Position numbers and translations under genes: made by a program. From positions 1-64,000 of the forward strand of contig CALKCP010000019.1 of NCBI GenBank assembly GCA_938083445.1: a DNA stretch of 64,000 nucleotides, in the 5' to 3' direction. Shown here piece after piece: positions 60,148-64,000 of the stretch (the stretch's first letter is position 1; the number at the start of each line of letters is the position of its first letter). Origin of the DNA: an uncultured Ulvibacter sp. (lineage in GTDB: Bacteria > Bacteroidota > Bacteroidia > Flavobacteriales > Flavobacteriaceae). The notes under the pieces were generated by a model. That model made no database searches. It was not told the DNA's origin and worked only from the letters and a program-made list of their open reading frames with translations.

Positions 60148-61428
60148 TTAATAGGTTCTAGTTGTGTCAAATCGCTCCATATAATCGGCGATTTTACGCA
60201 GAAAAGAACCTGCTAAATTGCCATCGACAATTCTATGGTCGAATGACAAGGAGAGGTACATCATACTTCGAATCTCTATAACATCGCCCTCAGGCTTTTC
60301 TAGTACTTCTGCCCGTTTTTTAATAATTCCAGTAGCAAGGATTGCCGCCTCTGGCTGATTGATAATTGGAGTACCCATAACACTTCCAAAAGTTCCTACA
60401 TTCGAAATGGTAAATGTGCTTCCTTGTGTATCTTCCAATTTCAAGCTGTTTCCTCTCGCTTTAGCCGACAAGGAGTTGATCGATGCGGCCAATTCAATTA
60501 AGTTTTTCTTATCTGCATTCTTAACTACCGGAACAATCAAATTTCCTGATGGCAAAGCGGCTGCCATTCCAATGTTTATGTCCTCTTTTATTATAATATT
60601 TTTTCCATCGAGCGACGAATTTATCAATGGAAAATCTCTAATCGCTTTCGCAACACACTCTACAAATAAAGGCGTGAACGTTAATTTTTCTTTGTTTTTT
60701 TTCTGAAATGCTTCTTTATTGGCATTTCTCCAAACAACCATTTCTGTAAGATCTGCTTCCACATAAGCAGTTACGTGAGGGGAAGTGTGCTTGCTAAAAA
60801 CCATATGATCGGCAATCATTTGTCGCATGCGGTCCATTTCCACTACTTTTCCTTTCCCTTTGTCAAATTTCAAATCGGGTATCTTAAAGCCTGAAGATTC
60901 AACCACAGGAGCTGCAAATTTATTTGGTCGCCCTGCAGCAATATAATCCATCACATCACTTTTACGCAATCGCCCCTCTTCGCCAGTGGACGGAATACGA
61001 GCCAATTCATCAAAACTAATATGTTGCTCCTTTGCAATGCTCACTATTAAAGGAGAGAAAAATAAATTCGTGTTCTGTTTCGCAGATTCATTCTCTTTAG
61101 GTGCCGATGTGACGTCAAGATTGGACACTTTTTTTGCAGTTTCGATTGGTTTTTTAGACTTTTTATCGGCAACCGATGTTCCGTCTGAAGGCACGCTTAT
61201 TGTTGCAATTATATCTCCAATTTTAACAACATCGTTTGCTTTAAACAATAGTTGAGACACTACGCCACTTGCTGGCGAGGCTACTTCCGAATCCACTTTG
61301 TCGGTTGCAACTTCCAACAAGGGTTCGTCAATTTCAACAGCATCTCCAACATTTTTAAACCAAGTAATAATCGCGGCTTCGGTGATACTCTCCCCCATTC
61401 TAGGCATTCTAAATTGTACTTCAGACAT
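60148..61428 (-). CDS. 2-oxoacid dehydrogenase E2, dihydrolipoamide acyltransferase
   Basis: The E2 core transfers the acyl group from lipoyl to CoA. The 426 residues show one N-terminal lipoyl domain (1-80) with the lipoylated Lys44 in LEVATDKVDSEVASPA, a linker, a peripheral-subunit-binding domain (about 125-165, SPLIVSIAKEQHISFDELAR and GRLRKSDVMDYI), and the catalytic domain with SPHVTAYVEADLTEMV and the active-site SFDHRIVDGNLAGSFL (His about 400). The fused E1 gene follows. The E3 subunit is not in the window. It is directly after paaY in the same operon. Confidence 0.94.
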   Translation of the reverse strand: MSEVQFRMPRMGESITEAAIITWFKNVGDAVEIDEPLLEVATDKVDSEVASPASGVVSQLLFKANDVVKIGDIIATISVPSDGTSVADKKSKKPIETAKKVSNLDVTSAPKENESAKQNTNLFFSPLIVSIAKEQHISFDELARIPSTGEEGRLRKSDVMDYIAAGRPNKFAAPVVESSGFKIPDLKFDKGKGKVVEMDRMRQMIADHMVFSKHTSPHVTAYVEADLTEMVVWRNANKEAFQKKNKEKLTFTPLFVECVAKAIRDFPLINSSLDGKNIIIKEDINIGMAAALPSGNLIVPVVKNADKKNLIELAASINSLSAKARGNSLKLEDTQGSTFTISNVGTFGSVMGTPIINQPEAAILATGIIKKRAEVLEKPEGDVIEIRSMMYLSLSFDHRIVDGNLAGSFLRKIADYMERFDTTRTY

Positions 61429-61429
61429 G

Positions 61430-62029
61430 TTATTCTTTTCGTTTTATCTCCTGTAATGTTTTATAAAAATCTTCTTGCTGAGGCCTACTCTTCGGAATCT
61501 TACGAAGTGGCTCTACCTCCCTTAAAGATTCCCTACAATCTTGCGGCAACTGCTGATATAATTTTGTTCCTGCAGTTTTCCATGCAATCATTTCATCTGA
61601 AACTTCTTTGATGACTTTAGCCGGATTACCTGCAATCAACTGTCGTTTCTCAAATACAGCTTCTGCCTTCACAAATGACATGGCCCCAACAATACATTCA
61701 TCTCCAATTTGGGCACCATCCATAAGAACACTGTTCATTCCAATAAGGCAATTTCGTCCTACATTAGCTCCGTGAATAATAGCGCCATGACCAATGTGAG
61801 CGCCTTCCTTCAACACAATCGATTTTCCAGGAAACATATGAACCGTACAGTTTTCTTGCACGTTTACTCCGTCTTCCAAAACAATCTCACCCCAATCGCC
61901 GCGTATGGCAGCCCCGGGACCGATGTAGCAATGTTTTCCAATAATAACATTTCCAGTTACCGCAGCTAATGGATGTACGAAGCTGGATTCGTGTATTATT
62001 GGTATGTGCCCTTTATATGAAAAAATCAT
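61430..62029 (-). CDS. paaY: Hexapeptide-repeat thioesterase/transferase PaaY
   Basis: The product is a 199-residue left-handed beta-helix of the gamma-carbonic-anhydrase-like family. Repeats run from about residue 20 to 130, for example NVIIGKHCYIGPGAAIRGDW, EGAHIGHGAIIHGANVGRNC and LIGMNSVLMDGAQIGDECIV. The His residues of the metal site are present (in His-Met-Phe-Pro, His-Ile-Gly-His and His-Gly-Ala). PaaY is known to act as a thioesterase that relieves inhibitory CoA by-products in phenylacetate catabolism. It lies between the enoyl-CoA hydratase and E2 genes in one operon. Confidence 0.88.
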   Translation of the reverse strand: MIFSYKGHIPIIHESSFVHPLAAVTGNVIIGKHCYIGPGAAIRGDWGEIVLEDGVNVQENCTVHMFPGKSIVLKEGAHIGHGAIIHGANVGRNCLIGMNSVLMDGAQIGDECIVGAMSFVKAEAVFEKRQLIAGNPAKVIKEVSDEMIAWKTAGTKLYQQLPQDCRESLREVEPLRKIPKSRPQQEDFYKTLQEIKRKE

Positions 62030-62069
62030 GTGTTTTAAATGTAAAATGATGACGTAAAAGCCCGGTTTA

Positions 62070-62822
62070 TTATTTGTGTTTTTTTAGTGTTTCTTTGGTA
62101 AAATCTGAAAGTACCAATCGTCCAGAAATAATGGCTCTTTCTGCCAATAAGGTATCCCAATTTTCAGTTCCTGTCCACATCACCTTTTTCATCTCTGCCA
62201 TTGCCTCGGGATTGTAATTACACAAATTTTCAGCAAAAACTTGCACCGCTTCATCCAATGCTTGAGTCGAATCATACACCTGTGCGTACAATCCTTTTTG
62301 ACGCGCCCATTCTGCATCATAAAAAGAATTTGCATCTATGGCAATTTGAGACATTCCTGTGAGTCCTATTTTTCTTTCGACAGCAGGCCCTACAACAAAA
62401 GGGCCAATACCAACATTTAACTCACTCAACTTAATGGAGGCGAATTTTGAAGCCATACAATAATCTGTCGCAGCAGCTAGTCCTACTCCTCCTCCCACTG
62501 TTTTTCCTTGAATACGACCAATAATAAACTTTGGACATTTCCGCATCGCATTAATCACATTGGCAAAACCACTGAAAAATATGCGCCCCGTTTCGGCCCT
62601 GTCAATACTCATTAATTCTTTAAAGCTCGCTCCCGCACAGAACGTTCGTTCCCCGCCACTTTTTAAGATGACAACTTTAACCTTGTCATTACTTCCGGCT
62701 TCATTGATTGCTTCCACCAATTTCGCAAGAAGATCACCAGGCAAACTATTATGCGCTGGGTGAAAAAACGCTATGGTAGCGATTCCTTTTTCAATTGTAC
62801 TATTCACGTAAGGACTTGTCAT
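62070..62822 (-). CDS. Enoyl-CoA hydratase/isomerase family protein
   Basis: This is a crotonase-fold enzyme of 250 residues. Features: IATIAFFHPAHNSLPGDLLA (substrate-binding start), FCAGASFKELMSID (about 61-74), the oxyanion-hole region GRIQGKTVGGGVGLAAATDY (about 104-123), and LSELNVGIGPFVVGPAVERKIG (about 134-155). In many hydratases the second acid follows a Pro-Glu pair; here the segment is SIKLSELNVGIGPF, with Glu but lacking the usual Pro. As neighbour of PaaZ and PaaY it may be the PaaF- or PaaG-type step of phenylacetate catabolism, but the exact reaction is uncertain. Confidence 0.88.
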   Translation of the reverse strand: MTSPYVNSTIEKGIATIAFFHPAHNSLPGDLLAKLVEAINEAGSNDKVKVVILKSGGERTFCAGASFKELMSIDRAETGRIFFSGFANVINAMRKCPKFIIGRIQGKTVGGGVGLAAATDYCMASKFASIKLSELNVGIGPFVVGPAVERKIGLTGMSQIAIDANSFYDAEWARQKGLYAQVYDSTQALDEAVQVFAENLCNYNPEAMAEMKKVMWTGTENWDTLLAERAIISGRLVLSDFTKETLKKHK

Positions 62823-62897
62823 GCTTTTCTGTTACAATGTTTGTTAGTTGTCAATCCACATGTATTGCAGATTCGGCTATTTGTATGTTTTAACAAT

Positions 62898-64000
62898 TTA
62901 ATCTATTAGATTAAATTGTTTGAAATGATGATTCAAATGTTTTCTTTCTAAGAGATACCACTCAAATTTATTTAATTCTCCAAAGACTACATTTCGAGTT
63001 TTTGCGTCAGGGTTCTCTTTAAAATATGCCAGGTATTCTTCTCTCGCTTCCAGCAACATCTTTTTAGCAGTCTCTAGATCAGAATGAATTAAGTTCTCAA
63101 TATTAGACATTTCAGCCAATGGGAAATTATGTCCCTCTGGGATTCGATCAAAACTGTATAATGAATCATGTGTCTTTTCTAAATACTTTTCTGGAGTCGC
63201 GATCTCAAAACCATTGATCTCACCAGATGCAATTCTGTAGGTATATTCGAGATGCTCCAACATATGTTGTGCAGTCATTGTACCCCATTGGGCTTTCGAA
63301 TTTTCTGAAAGCTTATAGAGACATTCCTCAATCTTTTCCGAAGTCATTTCAGTAAAAACAGTCTGCTTTTTCTGAACCATTGTTAAAATAGTGGCAATGG
63401 CGACTAATTCATCTTCAGTATCAAAAACCTCAACATACCATTTTACTATTCCGCTAGGTACATTTGGCCCAGCCTGATCACGATCCACTTTTTGTTTGCA
63501 GGTAAGTCTTACATATACGGTATCATTATGATAGATAGGGCGTAAAAAGCGACACTCCTCTAGACCATAATTTGCAGCAACAGGTCCTTTATTTGGATAT
63601 ACAAATAATCCCGCCGCTGCCGAAATTATAAAATAACCATGTGCCGTCCGTTTTTCGAAAATGCTTCCCTCAAGAGAAGTAATGTCGGTGTGGGCATAAA
63701 AATGATCCCAAGATATATTACCAAAATTAATTATATCGGTATCTGTAATTGTTCTATTGTGAGTCTTCAATGACATTCCAGGCTGAATATCTTCCCAATG
63801 ATAAGCGAAAGGATGTTTTTCCGAAGTTTTATAAGCAGACTTTGGCTGATATATACCCGTAACCTCCGTCAAGGTTGTTGGAGAACCTTGTATCGCACAA
63901 CGCTGCAGATAATGCTTGATGCCTCGCATTCCACCCATTTCTTCACCGCCACCTGCGCGTCCCGGACCTCCGTGAATCAATCCTGGAAGCGGAGAACCAT
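62898..64000 (-). CDS. paaZ: PaaZ C-terminal part with extra DinB-like domain (partial)
   Basis: The gene runs off the right edge, so only the last 367 or so residues are visible. It begins in the end of the aldehyde dehydrogenase domain ([20 protein letters not shown], then [19 protein letters not shown]), which matches PaaZ, not generic ALDH. The MaoC-like enoyl-CoA hydratase domain follows (about 60-205 of the visible part; [14 protein letters not shown] and [18 protein letters not shown]). In known PaaZ these two domains open the oxepin-CoA ring and oxidise the aldehyde. The last 150 residues form an additional DUF1569/DinB-like helical bundle with His residues ([29 protein letters not shown]). 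An in-frame TTG at 63980 is not the true start. Confidence 0.9.
   Translation of the reverse strand, partial: GSPLPGLIHGGPGRAGGGEEMGGMRGIKHYLQRCAIQGSPTTLTEVTGIYQPKSAYKTSEKHPFAYHWEDIQPGMSLKTHNRTITDTDIINFGNISWDHFYAHTDITSLEGSIFEKRTAHGYFIISAAAGLFVYPNKGPVAANYGLEECRFLRPIYHNDTVYVRLTCKQKVDRDQAGPNVPSGIVKWYVEVFDTEDELVAIATILTMVQKKQTVFTEMTSEKIEECLYKLSENSKAQWGTMTAQHMLEHLEYTYRIASGEINGFEIATPEKYLEKTHDSLYSFDRIPEGHNFPLAEMSNIENLIHSDLETAKKMLLEAREEYLAYFKENPDAKTRNVVFGELNKFEWYLLERKHLNHHFKQFNLID

Noticed and set aside
60096-60170. N-terminal extension of the fused E1 protein overlapping the E2 gene
   Set aside because: It overlaps the E2 coding end, and the ATG at 60095 gives a normal E1 alpha start.
63978-63980. 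In-frame TTG as start of a separate MaoC-type gene
   Set aside because: The frame continues upstream to the window edge with clear PaaZ aldehyde dehydrogenase residues (Gly-Ser-Pro-Leu-Pro-Gly-Leu), so the gene is cut, not started, here.

Overview
The window is chromosomal DNA from a member of the Flavobacteriaceae (Bacteroidota), probably an aerobic, gliding, marine-type heterotroph. The evidence is: promoter boxes of the Bacteroidota type TAnnTTTG and little use of Shine-Dalgarno sites; several secreted proteins with C-terminal type IX secretion (T9SS) sorting domains; porT beside the menaquinone gene menG/ubiE; the gliding genes gldB and gldC; the TamA-like lipoprotein TamL; a single-chain sigma-70 of the short Bacteroidota RpoD type; and a dcw cluster in the usual Bacteroidota order. 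Almost everything is core genome. I see no transposase, integrase, phage gene, restriction or defence system, or CRISPR array.

Layout. 1-9450: the tail of an outer-membrane protein, three T9SS cargo proteins (one Omp28-like with a CxxC motif, one of 973 residues with two CARDB-like repeats and a GEVED domain), rsmG, and a fatty-acid desaturase/aminotransferase pair. 9759-21519: housekeeping genes menG, porT, a TrmH-type RNA methyltransferase, tamL, fbaA, accD, rpsO, pnp (behind a structured leader), rpoD and rpe. 21560-23997: a TauE/SafE permease, a Crp/Fnr regulator with a cysteine cluster, an HMA metal-binding protein, then repeated hairpins and tRNA-Arg(TCG). 24022-40271, all on the minus strand: the dcw cluster mraZ-rsmH-ftsL-ftsI-murE-mraY-murD-ftsW-murG-murC-ftsQ-ftsA-ftsZ followed by yqeY, with a three-copy MraZ-type operator in front. 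murF and ddl are absent from it.

40481-48327: an alpha/beta hydrolase with engB, the gldB-gldC-unknown operon, nadE, a LuxR-type regulator, dnaG and a polyprenyl diphosphate synthase. 48701-57796: a small secreted protein, an operon of an ACC-deaminase-like enzyme, a glucosaminidase-LysM lipoprotein and hemL, then a tiny cysteine-rich DUF5522 protein coupled to urocanate hydratase, a DUF4136 lipoprotein, a beta-barrel protein and a fourth T9SS cargo. 57942-64000: a minus-strand catabolic run paaZ (cut by the window edge), an enoyl-CoA hydratase, paaY, and the E2 and fused E1 of a 2-oxoacid dehydrogenase, which suggests phenylacetate or aromatic/branched-chain 2-oxoacid breakdown.

No wholly new system stands out. 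The most interesting points are protein-level departures from textbook families: a DnaG primase and an AccD subunit that have both lost their zinc-ribbon ligands; a response regulator whose phospho-acceptor Asp is Glu and whose second acidic-pocket residue is His; a PaaZ with an extra C-terminal DinB-like domain; and an uncharacterised CxxC protein locked into the gldBC operon. At DNA level the main ones are the pnp leader, a 13-bp inverted repeat around the fbaA promoter, facing gldB/nadE promoter boxes, and long homopolymers in the Omp28-like gene's promoter. All family names are from reading the translations; no database search was possible.
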